Shown: piece by piece, positions 45,525-56,893 of the stretch
Layout: every line of letters begins with the position of its first letter
Position numbering within the stretch: the stretch's first letter is position 1
Source: Pelomyxa schiedti
Lineage: Eukaryota; Evosea; Pelobiontida; Pelomyxidae
Length of the DNA stretch: 64,000 bases
Assembly: GCA_020536535.1 (NCBI GenBank)
Contig: JAHLWZ010000626.1
Span: forward strand, 33,970-97,969
Reading direction: 5' to 3'
The notes under the pieces: generated by a model
Seen by the model: the letters and a program-made list of their open reading frames with translations, nothing else
Told to the model about the DNA's origin: nothing
Databases searched by the model: none
Program-made: the position numbers and the translations under genes

Positions 45525-47646
45525 ATGTCCAATGATGGTGGCGATGCTAGGGAGAGACTGAAGGAGGTGTTTCCTGACATGTCTCTCTCAATGATTGAGG
45601 CCTACTCCATGACCTCCAATGACTATGCACATATTTTTTTAGAAGCTGGTTGGTGGATATGTTTTTTTTTTCCCCTTCGCCTTCCCTCTTCGTATCCTTA
45701 TCTTCTTTTCGAATGTATTCAGCAATGAACGTGATTGAAACTGAAAAAAGGCAACCCACGGGGACTCCTCCGCCTGTTGGAACCATACAGTCTTTTTTCT
45801 TCACTGACACTCCAAAAGGAAGATCACCTTTCCCAAAATACAGCAGCAACGCAGGAATCTTCCCCCGAGACAGTCCTCTTCAAATCTCTACCATCTCACA
45901 GTCCATCACCAAATTCGAGCTGCCATTCCCCTCAAATACATGGCAAGCCAGGAGATAAAGAGGGATTCACCCAAGTACTGATAGCAAGCGGACTATCCAA
46001 TGAACTACAAGGGGAGACCTTTTCCACATCTCAGTGCGCCACTACAACCCCCACACTTCAAGATCTGCATGGGGAGTCGATGGACATTGTTCCTCCAATG
46101 AGTGACACTGATAGTGATAATGACACTCAATATGCTGACTGTACGCCTCCCCAACCTGGTCAAAGTCCGTCACAGATGGGCTTTGTACAGAGAGCCGCTA
46201 CTGCAAACGTCTGTGTTGTCAGTATGTCTTCAGAAGGTTTCCATCAAGATAGCTTCCCGGACACTACTGACACAACCTTGAGCTCTCAAACACTGGAAGG
46301 GTACCGCAGCGATAATAGTTCACCTCAAAGCGTGGAGCCTAAGATCACAATGTTTCTTTCCGATAATCGTTCTGATTGGCTTATACAACTAGGTACGGAA
46401 ATATCACAACAATAGAGGAGTACCTTGCAAACTCACCTAGCCCAACATCTGGCGTTCAATCACCAGTCCAACCACAGAGTGGTTTGCATGCCAAAGTATC
46501 TATTTCGATGTGAAACCTTTAGAGAAACTCTTTTGTTAGGTCTTAGCAAATACCATTTTATTTGAATGGAATGTGACAGGAATGTTGGACAGTTCCTCCT
46601 GCGCCTCAGATTGGATAGGCCTATTTATTTATGACAGGGAGTTCTCATCCACTAAGTCAGTGTATACATGTATATCACATTAGAATTATTCCCCATTTAA
46701 TACTGAGATAGATTCTATTCCCAGTGGAAGTGGGATTTTCTCGGGACTGACAGTAAGGATTAGTTTACCGCCAGTAAATATTTATAGAATCTAAAGGATG
46801 GCTATTATAACGTAAGATATATCCACTGCAAGCAAGAGTTACTCACGACCGATCCACTCCTTATCGGATCACCTGCAACAGTCACGGCAACAATGTCCAA
46901 CAACGAGATAGTTGCCTCTTTCCAAAGTGTCAGCGAACCACAGCCTACTAGCGATCGTGACTGGATTGGGTTGTATCAAACAGTGTGCAATAGATAACCT
47001 CCAATAATAAAGTTAATAATAGTTTCATCACTTTTTCGCCCTGACGATAAGTGGAAAGGGATCCAGGAGCAATCGTAAATACATTATGTCCAAGAGATGC
47101 GCTACACCGCTTGTTAGTTTTCCCTTACCTTCCAAACCGGGTCTCTATGAGGTTTCTTATGCTGGAGAATGACCTGTTGCTAATATTTACAGTTGCGGTA
47201 CTTCAAATACTCTTCGGGCTACGCATACAGTGGAAAAACTCCACCTGTTGAGGTCAAATCCCCGGTTTCTATTTCCACTACGTTGTCCCGTTTTTTACTT
47301 TTAGCTTTTATGTTCTTTAACTTGTCACCTGCAGAATTGAAAACTCTCAACTTCGTGTACAATGGCAGAGCCGGATACCCTCCTCCACTTATGACTGGAT
47401 AGGTGTATACCTCAAAGGTGCTGATAGTCATTCATACGTGACTTTCAAGTACTGCACACAAGGGACCCTGTCCCCTGATTCACACTCTGGCTGTGTGACG
47501 TTCCAAACCCCCCAGGTATTTTGTCATCATTTCTTACTGATTTTTTTTCTTAAATTGCGTAGTTACCACACGGAGAGGTAGACGTGAGATTCTTCTCTGG
47601 GAATGACAAGTACACGGCTCTCTGTGTGCAGTCGCTTGTTTTATAG
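45525..47646 (+). CDS. CUE-like domain protein with SKICH-like DWIGLY repeats
   Basis: Starts MSNDGGDARERLKEVF. Residues 7-42 (RLKEVFPDMSLSMIEAYS...A-HIFLEAG) fit a CUE-type ubiquitin-binding helix bundle, including the M/V-F-P turn. A Ser/Thr/Pro-rich region (45740-46320) follows. The rest carries beta-sandwich modules marked by the signature D-W-I-G-L/V-Y/F at 46609-46620, 46959-46976 and 47393-47410, with a weaker SDWLIQL near 46372. The last module runs on as GADSHSYVTFKYC...GCVTFQTPQ / LPHGEVDVRFFSGNDKY and ends the protein. This pattern (DWIGLY, then G-x-V-x-F-xx-P, then Y-x-V-R-F-F) is that of SKICH-like domains. Exon borders in 46420-47390 are only partly resolved. A role at ubiquitinated cargo or membranes is inference. 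Confidence 0.65.
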
Positions 47647-47826
47647 CTCCAAACTCCTTTTTTGTCTTCTGTAAATAATCACTTCGCCGAATCCAACTAA
47701 TCCGTTTTTCTCACCGCTCCCGTTTTTCATCGTCCTGAAAGAAACCACCTTTAGCAGTGGAAAACAAATTAAACAACCAAAACCAACACACTCCACCGTA
47801 TAATATAGACACATTAACACCTTCAC

Positions 47827-50800
47827 ATGAGTGACCAACAACCACCCACTCTGATCCTGCTTTGCCTTTTTTGTTTTTCGCTGTTTTGGTGTGCGAGAAG
47901 TGCTGATCCGTGCCGAGGTGTGGGCGCAGAGGTGTACGATTCCAATTCCAATCGCGGATTTGGCCTGGCCCGTCCTTGCTTTTGTGGGTTTTTTGTTCTA
48001 TGCTTCTTCCTCTTGTGGGTTCTGGATTTTTTTTTTTAAACAACTCGAAGCTGGGGACCCTTACAGCCATTGTGGCACAATTTTGCAAGAATTTAGACCC
48101 CCATCACTGCCATGGAAATACACCAAAGTACAAAAACCCACTCCATTGACCAAACGTCACTGAGTTTATTTTTTCGGTCTTTTCCTTATGTGCAGTTGTG
48201 TTTTGCAATGGGTGCCGGATCAGCAGGGAATGTAACATATAGCCTGGAAATGTACCCTGATGCTGGATTTGACCCACACCCTATTTCAACTGCACACAGT
48301 TCATATTATCAAGTTTCCCTTGTACAGAACGTCGTTAGTTGGAGAACAGTGGATTTGTCACCCTATAACTTTGGTGTGACCAAAAAACGAAGTTCACCGT
48401 ATTTCGATTTTTTAGACTTATACATGCATAGTTGCATACACCTATCCCACTTACATCGGGGTACACTTTGATGGGACAGACATCTCAGACAACGTTATCA
48501 TCCTCATTGATTCTTCGGGTGATTATCACTCGTCATATATTCTAGAACCAGAAGTAACCTTCACGGTATTACCGTCTATTAATACGACCCTTCGCACAGC
48601 ATTTATACGAGCAGAGGGCTCTGCAGTCAGTTAGTCCTTTTTCTTTTCCCACACGAAAATTTACTTCCTTAGACCTAAGTGATGTGGGGGCTCCACCTAA
48701 TTGGCATACATATGACTCTGTAAATTGTCCAGTTTCGGAATGGAACGCGCATGACGGTTACTGCAATTGTGGCTGTGGAGCTTGGGTATGCTGTTCCTGG
48801 AGAAATAGAGTCCCAACAATACATTAGGATCCCGATTGTGCTCCAATGTCGAATTCCTCTCGTTGTGGGGTGAATACCTTCTGTTCTCCTTCGAGTTTCA
48901 CTTGCACGGATAAGTGGTTTTACTGTAACCCTGAGTCTTGGTGGGATGGCACAACGTGCAACTGTGATTGCACTGACACATCATCTGTGCTTTTGGGAAA
49001 GGTGAGTCCGGACCCAGATTGCAGGAATCTCCGGTGGAATTATGGCTGGGTTGATGATGTACATCTAGAGAGTAAGGGTTGTCGGGAGGAACCAGACGCC
49101 TATTGTAATGCATTTACATTCCAGTGCTCAAGTACCTTGTCTCTCACTCACTAAGTTTTTGACTTGCTGTGTAGTATTGAATTGGAACTGCTCTTTTGAT
49201 GACTACAATACCAGAGATGCTTGCAATTGTGGATGTGGCGTACCAGATCCCGATTGCAATGTGTCAGCCTTAGTTGTTGAAGGCTGTGAGGATGACTTTG
49301 AATGTAGAAGTGGTCGCTGTGTTAAAGGTGCTTCTTGTCTTCCGCTTCCGGAATCTCACCAGTACTTAGTGGACAAAATCAATATTGCAGCGATTGTAGG
49401 TGGTGTTGTAGGAGGAGCTTTGGGGTTGGCCCTATTAATGACGGGTGCTATACTGGGGGGCTTGTTTATTTGGAGGAGGGGGTAAAATTCCTTGATTTCT
49501 AGAGGCTTGGATACATTTATTGTAGATATCAAGGAGGAATCGATGGAGAGACTTTATCCCAGCTCTCTACCTTAAAGGCAAATATTGAAATGGAATCTCT
49601 GGATGGCTGCAGGTAGGAATGAACTCTACAATGGAAGGTTGTCTCTGATTGTGTATAGGAAAGTTGACCTTGAAGAATTTCCCCTTGAGGTATTCACTAT
49701 GCTAACCTCTTACTTTTTTCTCAATTCGTTCTTTCAGATATCACCTCAACCACCCCTTACATTTGGGTTGAAGGGACACCACGCCCCTGTCGGGGAGGCA
49801 CTAAAAGAAGTTGTTACAATCACAAATCCCAAAAAACACAAAAAAAAGGCAGTATTCAGAGTTGTAGCACCTCCATCAGAAAAGTATACTTTGGAGGTTT
49901 CTCCAGACTGTGGAGAAATAGATCCAGTAAGCTCTGAGCTTTGTTTCTTTATAAACACCCAACAAGGAGGGCTTATCTTTTCCACAGGATTTCTATGAAG
50001 AAGTCACTGTATCATTGACATTCAAGTGTACTACCATTGCGACGGTCTCCTTCCCCATCATTCTGTTAAAAGGTTTGCCTGCATTCAACTCATCACTTGG
50101 GTTGACCACAACTAGAAAGTAAGAGTGGTAAAATGACTGGGGAGGTATTACTTCGTTTTATTTAGGGTAATATCCTTACTCAAACAGAGTCTGGTCATGA
50201 TGAATTTTTCCATACAATCTGCTCTATCGACTTCCATAGATTTTGATGAGTTGACAGTACGGGCCCTTCTTCTCTTGGCACTTTTTCCCATTGACATTTG
50301 GCAGTTAGATTCACCTCCTGTTGGAGAGGGATCGTTTGGAGTTGTCCATGCTGGTTATTGGCAAGAAGAGATCTACATCTACAAACGTTTCGTTTTAATT
50401 GGGTTTTAGGCGAGGAAGAAAAGTAGCCGTAAAAGTACTGAAAGTGTGTTGTCTCTCTTTTCAAGAGAAACACTTACCAATTTGGAAACTACAGGATCAA
50501 GCAGGAAAAAGCTCGACTCAAGAGTTCCAGCATGAAATCAGTATATTAGAACGACTTCGGTGTCCTCAAGTAATTCCTTTTTCCTTTAAAAAAAAAATTT
50601 CACCCTGCTTTTTGTAGATTGTGGAGTTCATTGGTGCTGTAAAGATTCCCGGGAAGCTTGCCATAATCACTGTGATTTCTTTAATTCTCTGTTCTTTGTT
50701 AACCAACACTTTTAAGGAATTTATGGAAATGGGGAATCTTTCCTACTGTATAACCTTTCCATCGAACTCCTTTTCTCAACTGAAAATTGAATAGGTATGA

Positions 50801-51890
50801 CTAAAACCAAGTTCTCTCGGCTTCTTAAGGTGAAGTGTTTGCTGGACTGTTCCAGAGGTGGATTGCATTTGTACTGTATTTTTGATGACACCTTTTTCAG
50901 CAATGCAATTTTTGCACAACAATGATTTGATACACCGGGACTTAAAGCCGGACAATCTTCTTGTACAATTCCCTTCGCAATGGAACCGTTCCTAAAAGTA
51001 ATTAGATGTGTTCATTGGAAGAGAAGGAATCTGTGAACTGCAAACTTACCGGTACCAGTATAAGAACTAACACAATATGAAATTCACACTTCCAAGATTT
51101 TGGAACTTCGAGGGAGATTGAAAGGTCACAGGGAACACAATACTACACAGCTGGGGTACCTCTCAATAAGTAGAGATTTTTGTTTTTTTAATCCATGACC
51201 AGGTAGGAACACCTGTATATATGGCTCCAGTAATCCCCTCTGAAAGTTCTCCTAACAGATTCGCTGACGTTAAAAAAAGGAACTTTTGAGCAACGGAAAG
51301 TATAACAAGAAAGCTGATGTGTACAGGTTTGTTGATTCTCGGCACCTTCACAATCAACCCGCTTCCGCACCGATAACCAACTTTTTTCTGAGGAAAGACC
51401 GAGAAAAAGTTGGTCACGGTAACGGAGGGTGTTGATTTATTAACTGTGACATATGCAGTTTTGCTCTAGTGGCACATTATACTTTCGCTGAAAAGCAACC
51501 ATTTTCCGAACTTGCCACAGCCTGGAGTGAGTAAAAAAAAACTTCAATTTTCACTGACCCAGCTCACAGAATTTATCGAGCTTGTTCTTGCAGGGCAGGT
51601 AGATATCTACCTTTTGGAGGAATTTGAAATTTTAAGTGTTAAATGAGTTACTAATCACAACAAACCTCAAAAGCGGCCTGCCACGGATGGCATTCCACAC
51701 TCAATGTGTAAACTTATTGTGCAGTGTTGGAATCAAGAACAACAAGACAGGCCATGTATGTTTACTCTCCTTTCCTCATTGTCTCAAGCCCCTTTGTCTC
51801 CCAGCATTTGATAATATCACTGAGTATCTCGAACAAGAAGTTCAGTACCTTCAACACCACCACAACAATAGTCACAAGCACCATCACTAA
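47827..51890 (+). CDS. Receptor-like TKL protein kinase with Cys-rich ectodomain (kinase C)
   Basis: Signal peptide MSDQQPPTLILLCLFCFSLFW, then an ectodomain with a beta-rich N-part and three Cys-rich units ending D-P-D-C (near 48765-48840, 48950-49020 and 49220-49260), two of them carrying CNCGCG. The membrane helix lies at 49380-49470 and is followed by WRRG. The MSP/PapD-like module is at 49740-50080 (LTFGLKGHHAPVGEALKEV, SEKYTLEVSPD). Kinase motifs: VGEGSFGVVHAGYW near 50322-50362, VAVKVLK near 50425, EFIGAVKIPGKLAIIT near 50626, HRDLKPDNLL near 50935, DFGTSREIERS near 51092, GTPVYMAP near 51208 and YNKKADVY near 51300. It ends SFDNITEYL, then a His/Asn-rich tail. All catalytic residues are present. 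It is a more distant paralogue of the pair at 3.4-10.5 kb. Confidence 0.85.
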
Positions 51891-52103
51891 ATACCCACCT
51901 ATGTTGTATTCAAAAAAAATTTACATGCATGTACTGGATGTTTCCAATAAGAAATCGTCCGGTTTTCACTAAAAAAATCATTAACAGCGGCGTCAGTCCA
52001 TCAAAGGAAAAGAATCTTCATGCTTCTTCCCTTACTAAGGTCAGGTTATGCGAAAGCATCTAAAGAAACTTTGGTTTGTTAGCAAAAGCCGTGGAACGTC
52101 GAC

Positions 52104-54441
52104 ATGTCCACCACACGGGAAAACGCAGGGAGAGCCACAGTCGGGCACGACCACGAGCACCCAGCCATAGTTGTAGTAGCAAGTGTCTCCCCAGCGTCAT
52201 TGAATGTCGATGTGGCCGAGGGCCGAGGTGCAAGCAATAGTGGGAAACAATTGGAATCTCCTGGAAGAGGCAGTGGTGATACTGATATAGTTGAGGAGAG
52301 TGAGGAAGAGAACGAGAACGAGAACGAGAACCAGAAACAGGATAGCGGGGACAGAAGCGAGGATGGCGAGAAGTTGTCTTGGCAGCACCTCAGTCTGGGG
52401 ATCTGCATGTCAATTATCTGCATGTCAATCTCGTTCATTGAGACCATGATTGTTCGCCCCACCTCCACAGTTTTTTTTTTTGGTCCGCAGCTTATTACCT
52501 TTCTTTCTTTTTTTTTTTTTGAAGGTACCCGCAGTGCCAGTGATTACAGAGGCATACCCTGACCAATCTGAGTGGGCTCCTTGGGTGCTATCAATATATC
52601 TTATGACTGGAGGTATTATTTCTTCTCTTGTTCTCCTACTGACTGGTGATCAAGGAATTTCTACACCACTATTCACTGCATTCTCCATAAGGTTTGGATT
52701 TCGTGCTTCTTATGGACTCTGCCTTGGTTTCTATATCTTAGGTTGCGATTTTTACCTTGATGAGGCTGCTCACCCACCCAGGTTCTACTGGATGCAGTGT
52801 CTCCTTTTTGAGTTCAAATCTGGCCCTGCTGATTATCTCCAGAGGATTCCAAGGCTTGGGCATGGCAAGTTATGACATCAAAGAAGTTCTAACTATCCCA
52901 GACATCGTATATCCTGTGTATTTCCTTTGTTAATGCTTCTTTCCCAAAAAAATATGCAAATATCATGGTACTCAAACTTTTTTATTCCTTTGTACTCATG
53001 TACTTTAGATTGGTGTCCTTTCTGCCATGTACCCTGCTGGTGCGTCATTGGGATTAATTGGTGGTGGAGCAGCTCTAGACTACATATCATTCTCCTATAA
53101 CGGACAAAGCTGTGAGTGGGTTGTTCTGTTTTGGATTATTACACCCATCGTTTCTGTGGTTTGCATAGCAATTCTTCTCAGTGCAAAGGATCCCCCAATC
53201 AACGATGGCACTAACCAAGTTGATTTTATAGGTGTGTTGTGTACGTCAAATCACGTCATTTTTCCCACATAAAACATGTACCCAAGGTGCCCTTCTTCTT
53301 GGAGTAGCTGTTGGTGCATTTCTTGTTGGGTTAACTTTGCTGGACCAAGTACTTCCCGAGTGGGGAGATGAAGGTCCCATTCTGCTCCTTTGTTCAAGTC
53401 CTGTGTTCCTGGGGATGTTTATTGTTTGGGAGTTAATCTTCAGAAAAGACAAGGCACTGATTCCACCTCGACTGTTGCTTGACAGGTTTGGTTTTTCTTG
53501 TTTCTCGTCCCAACACCTCCCATAGAGCCCTCTTCATTCTTGACTTCGCAATTTTTTCTGCCGGTTACAATACCTTTACACAGTTCATTGTAAGTTTCAT
53601 CAAACTTGTAATACTCAGTCAGTTCTCACTCCATTGCAGACGATTCCATCCTTCCTGAAAGAGGAGAACGGCTTTTTTGCAATCACAAGTTCCCTTATTG
53701 TTGGCCTCATTCTTTTTCCTGAAGGTATTCCGAACTTGATTGTGAGCCCTTTGAGTCCTCATCTTGTTAAAATTTATGGTTTCCCTCTCAACTCACAAAT
53801 TTCATCTTACCAGTTCAGGAGGTCCAAATGTCTTTTTCGCATTCTTTTTTATATTATTTGTGTCAATGTTCATTCAATGTTTCTTGCATGAAACACTTGC
53901 TCAGGTATTTTCCATACATTTGATTGTTCTAATCCCACGAAGCTGATTTTCATACAAATACTCTCCGGAATTGGTTCAGGAGGTGTTTTTACACTTCAGA
54001 TGATTCTCATTGCGGGAGCAACTGAAAAACACACTTTTATGGCTGCTGCAGGTTTCCCAAAAGATGCTATGACTTCTAACTTCAATTAGGTGTGGGCACA
54101 TTATTCAAAATTATTGGTTCTGCTATTGCGCCTGTAGTGTCATCTGTGCTTATCAATGACTCTGAGAGTGCAAGGAGTGCAAGTGAAAGTTCATCTGTTT
54201 GTGTTTTGGTATCTTTTCATTTTACCCCTAACCATCCAAAAACCAGGGCTCATGGGAAGGTGAAATGGGCTATGTTTACTCATGGGCAATATCAGCAGGC
54301 CTGCTTGGTGTTTCACTGGTTCTACTTCTATTCTTGCCTCATCAGTTCAACCACTGCATCGATTTGTATCGCCGTGTTACACAGAAAAACAGTGAGAAAC
54401 GAAGTTTGTTGGAGGATGAAAAAAATCCAACAAGAGATTAA
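52104..54441 (+). CDS. Major facilitator superfamily transporter (multidrug/DHA-like)
   Basis: About 85 residues of acidic, Glu/Asn-rich cytoplasmic N-terminus are followed by a run of hydrophobic helices split over about ten exons. Recognisable segments are MSIISFIETMIVVPAVPVI (join near 52454/52524), WVLSIYLMTGGIISSL, SRGFQGLGMASYD near 52840, YPAGASLGLIGGG near 53028, the central helices near 53280-53520, IPSFLKEENGFFAITSSL, GVFTLQMILIAGA near 53985 and a last pair near 54280-54350. The GFQGLG and PAGASLG motifs fit the 14-helix drug:H+ antiporter group. The substrate cannot be read. It ends with a basic/acidic tail, LLEDEKNPTRD. Helix count and several intron borders are approximate. Confidence 0.8.
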
Positions 54442-54594
54442 ATGACGAGGGGTGGGCCTGGAAGGAGGCACCAATAACCTTCGATTTTGTTTGGTTCAGT
54501 GCATTTTAGTTAGTAGTACTCTTCCAACCGACCACAGGACCGACGAGTACGAGAGTCAGCTTCCGAGATTCATCAATCCCACAATAGAACGCCG

Positions 54595-56653
54595 ATGCAG
54601 GGCAACAACACGCAAGGTACAGCCCGCGGCGCGACGCAGGGGGACGACGGCGGCCAGCAGCAGCAGCACCACAGGCAGCCTCCCGAATCGTCCCCGCCGT
54701 CGGTGGGTCTTAGCGCCGCCACCAACCTCTCGTCCCTCCTCTCTTCCCTACTGCAGCAGCAGCTGCACCAGCAACAACAGCAGCAGCCGTACGCGGCGCC
54801 CTCCTCCTCGACCCGCGCCCCCGCAGCCCCTGCCGCCACCACCCCCGCTCCCACCACCACCGCGACCACGACCACTACCACTACCACCACCACCAGCAGC
54901 AGCAGCAGCAGCAGCAGCAGTACAAGTACAAGCGGGGGGGCGGTGGGGCGGGAGGCGGCGAGCGCCTGCGAGGGGAGCGAGGAGGACCAGGTGGCGATAA
55001 CGATCGACGACCCCACCGCGTCCACGTCTGCGTCCGCTGCTGCTCCCCCCGCGTCGCCGCCGTCTTCGTCTTCGTCTTCTTCTTCTTCGGCTTCATCTTC
55101 GTCTTCTGCCTCGACGATTGTGGCCAGTGAGCTGCTGAGCTACCTACTGCAGCGGCCGCAGCAGCAGCAACAGCAACAACTGCCGATTCCTGCCACGCAG
55201 CCCACTGGGGGCGATGCGCCTGACACCGGTGGTGCTCACGCTCACGATCATGACCACGCCGACGCTGCTGCTGCTGCTGGTGGTGGCGGCGGCGGCGGCG
55301 CGCAGCAGCAGCAGCAGCAAGGGGCTAATGAGGAGGACTGGAACCCGTTCTTTGACCAGGTCTCGCAGTTTTGCAGCGAAATCCTTGCTTTTGTACTTGT
55401 GGGGCTCATCGTTTTGGTTTTCCAGTTCAAATTTGGTACACCAATACTCCATTGGCAAAATGGTGCTTATTCCTTGTACTCGACAGGATTCCTGGTGGCT
55501 TTGTGGATGACAGTTCTATCCACTAACTTGAATGGAACAATAAAACATGAAGTTGCTCTCAAGGTTTGCAACTGCACTTTTAACGATCTTTCCTGATATT
55601 TAAAAAAAAAAAGGACAAATGCCACTGGCTCATGCTGTTTATAGTTATAGTTGTCAGTGCTGTTCATTGTTGGGTCCCCTATGTATTAAAATACACCTAT
55701 GGATATTCCTTAATGAAAGTCTGTAGGTTCTCTTTGAGGAAGAGGAATTATGGAAAGCGCTGAGTTAGTACAACTACATTCTGATTTATCTCAACTCCAT
55801 ATAGTTTTCTTACTTCCCTACGAGCCTAAATACAACTTTGCCACAACTGTTTGGATCGTTCTTATCAATGGTATTTCGTAGTTCGCTCTTTTACCTTCTT
55901 TCCCTGAAGTACATACAAGACTTTGTCATCAGATTCGCCACGATGGGGATGAAAGCTATTTTCATCCTTCTTTTACATCGCCGGCGGCAGCACTTAACAC
56001 GCAACTTACAAATCTACAATGCACTTGAGGCAACCTCCAGATTATACAGATGTCTAGTCATCACTGGTAAACACCCGTACATTTTCCTTCCTCTAATCTC
56101 GTTAAGCAATGTGGACCCGATATTTTGCTATTAATATATGGGGCATAGATAGCATATTCTTTTCACTTGCTGTTTCTCTTATGTATGTGGATCCTCTCGA
56201 GGTCATTTGAAATTAAAGCTGTGCACAGATATTTATCCTTGAAACTCTGTGGTCTTTTCCCCAGACAAAAGGAATGTCTCACTGCTTTCACACAGTGTTT
56301 TTCATCCTCTTCAGCTTTTGGATCGTACGTCCTGAACAATGAACTTTTTTTTTTTTTCCTAAGGTTTTCTTCAGGGCACCCACGGCACAAGAAATCGAAG
56401 CAACTCGCGTGTGCCCAATTTGTCAGGACACCCTAACAAGACCGCTTGCTTTGCAATGCAGACATATCTTTTGTGAAGACTGTATCACAGAGTGGTATGT
56501 AGTGTTTGATGGTACCTTGGCACTCATTTCTATTTTACTTTTCCCAGGCTTGCATCACAGAAGAGCTGCCCTATGTGCCGCCGTTTTGTGGAATATGGCG
56601 CCTTTGCCACAAGCTACAATGGGCACACAGCACAATTGATTTGTTTGGTGTAG
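54595..56653 (+). CDS. RNFT-like multi-pass membrane RING protein (E3 ubiquitin ligase)
   Basis: The first exon (54595 to about 55563) encodes a 260-residue disordered region of Gln, Thr, Ser, Ala and Gly runs, then the first membrane helices (ILAFVLVGLIVLVFQF; LYSTGFLVALWMTVL). Two more hydrophobic exons follow (55612-55730 and 55745-56070), with FVIRFATMGMKAIFILLLHR between helices. The last exons encode VCPICQDTLTRPLALQCRHIFCEDCITEW and, after an intron from about 56494 to 56548, LASQKSCPMCRRF, a C3HC4 RING, ending ATSYNGHTAQLICLV. The order (membrane helices, then RING, then a short tail with G-x-T-x-x-L/F) matches RNFT1/RNFT2, ER membrane ubiquitin ligases of quality control. The membrane-helix exon joins are approximate. 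Confidence 0.8.
54760..55320 (+). repeat. Trinucleotide-rich low-complexity coding tract
   Basis: Runs of CAG (Gln, 54768-54790 and 55158-55180), ACC/ACT (Thr, 54850-54895), AGC (Ser, 54893-54920), TCT (Ser, 55062-55110), GCT and GGC (55263-55300) and CAG again (55303-55320) follow each other inside one open frame. Because the units are trinucleotides, slippage keeps the frame. The stretch is visibly far more GC-rich than the exons downstream. Confidence 0.85.
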
Positions 56654-56893
56654 TTGTAAATTTCATTCGCAAAATTTTGAACATAACCAAGAGAAAAAGG
56701 AGTTATTTTTTTAGGAAATGTTCTTCATTTGCTCAGTTTGCCTCGTGCACACGTCGTGCAGAGTCAATAACAAATGGTGGAACCAATCATGCTAGACTGG
56801 CAGGTATTGTATTTTCTTTATTGACTTAGAAAACTTTGGGGTACGAGAAGGGACTTGGTGTCAAAACTGAGACAGAGAAAGTGCACGTTTGCC

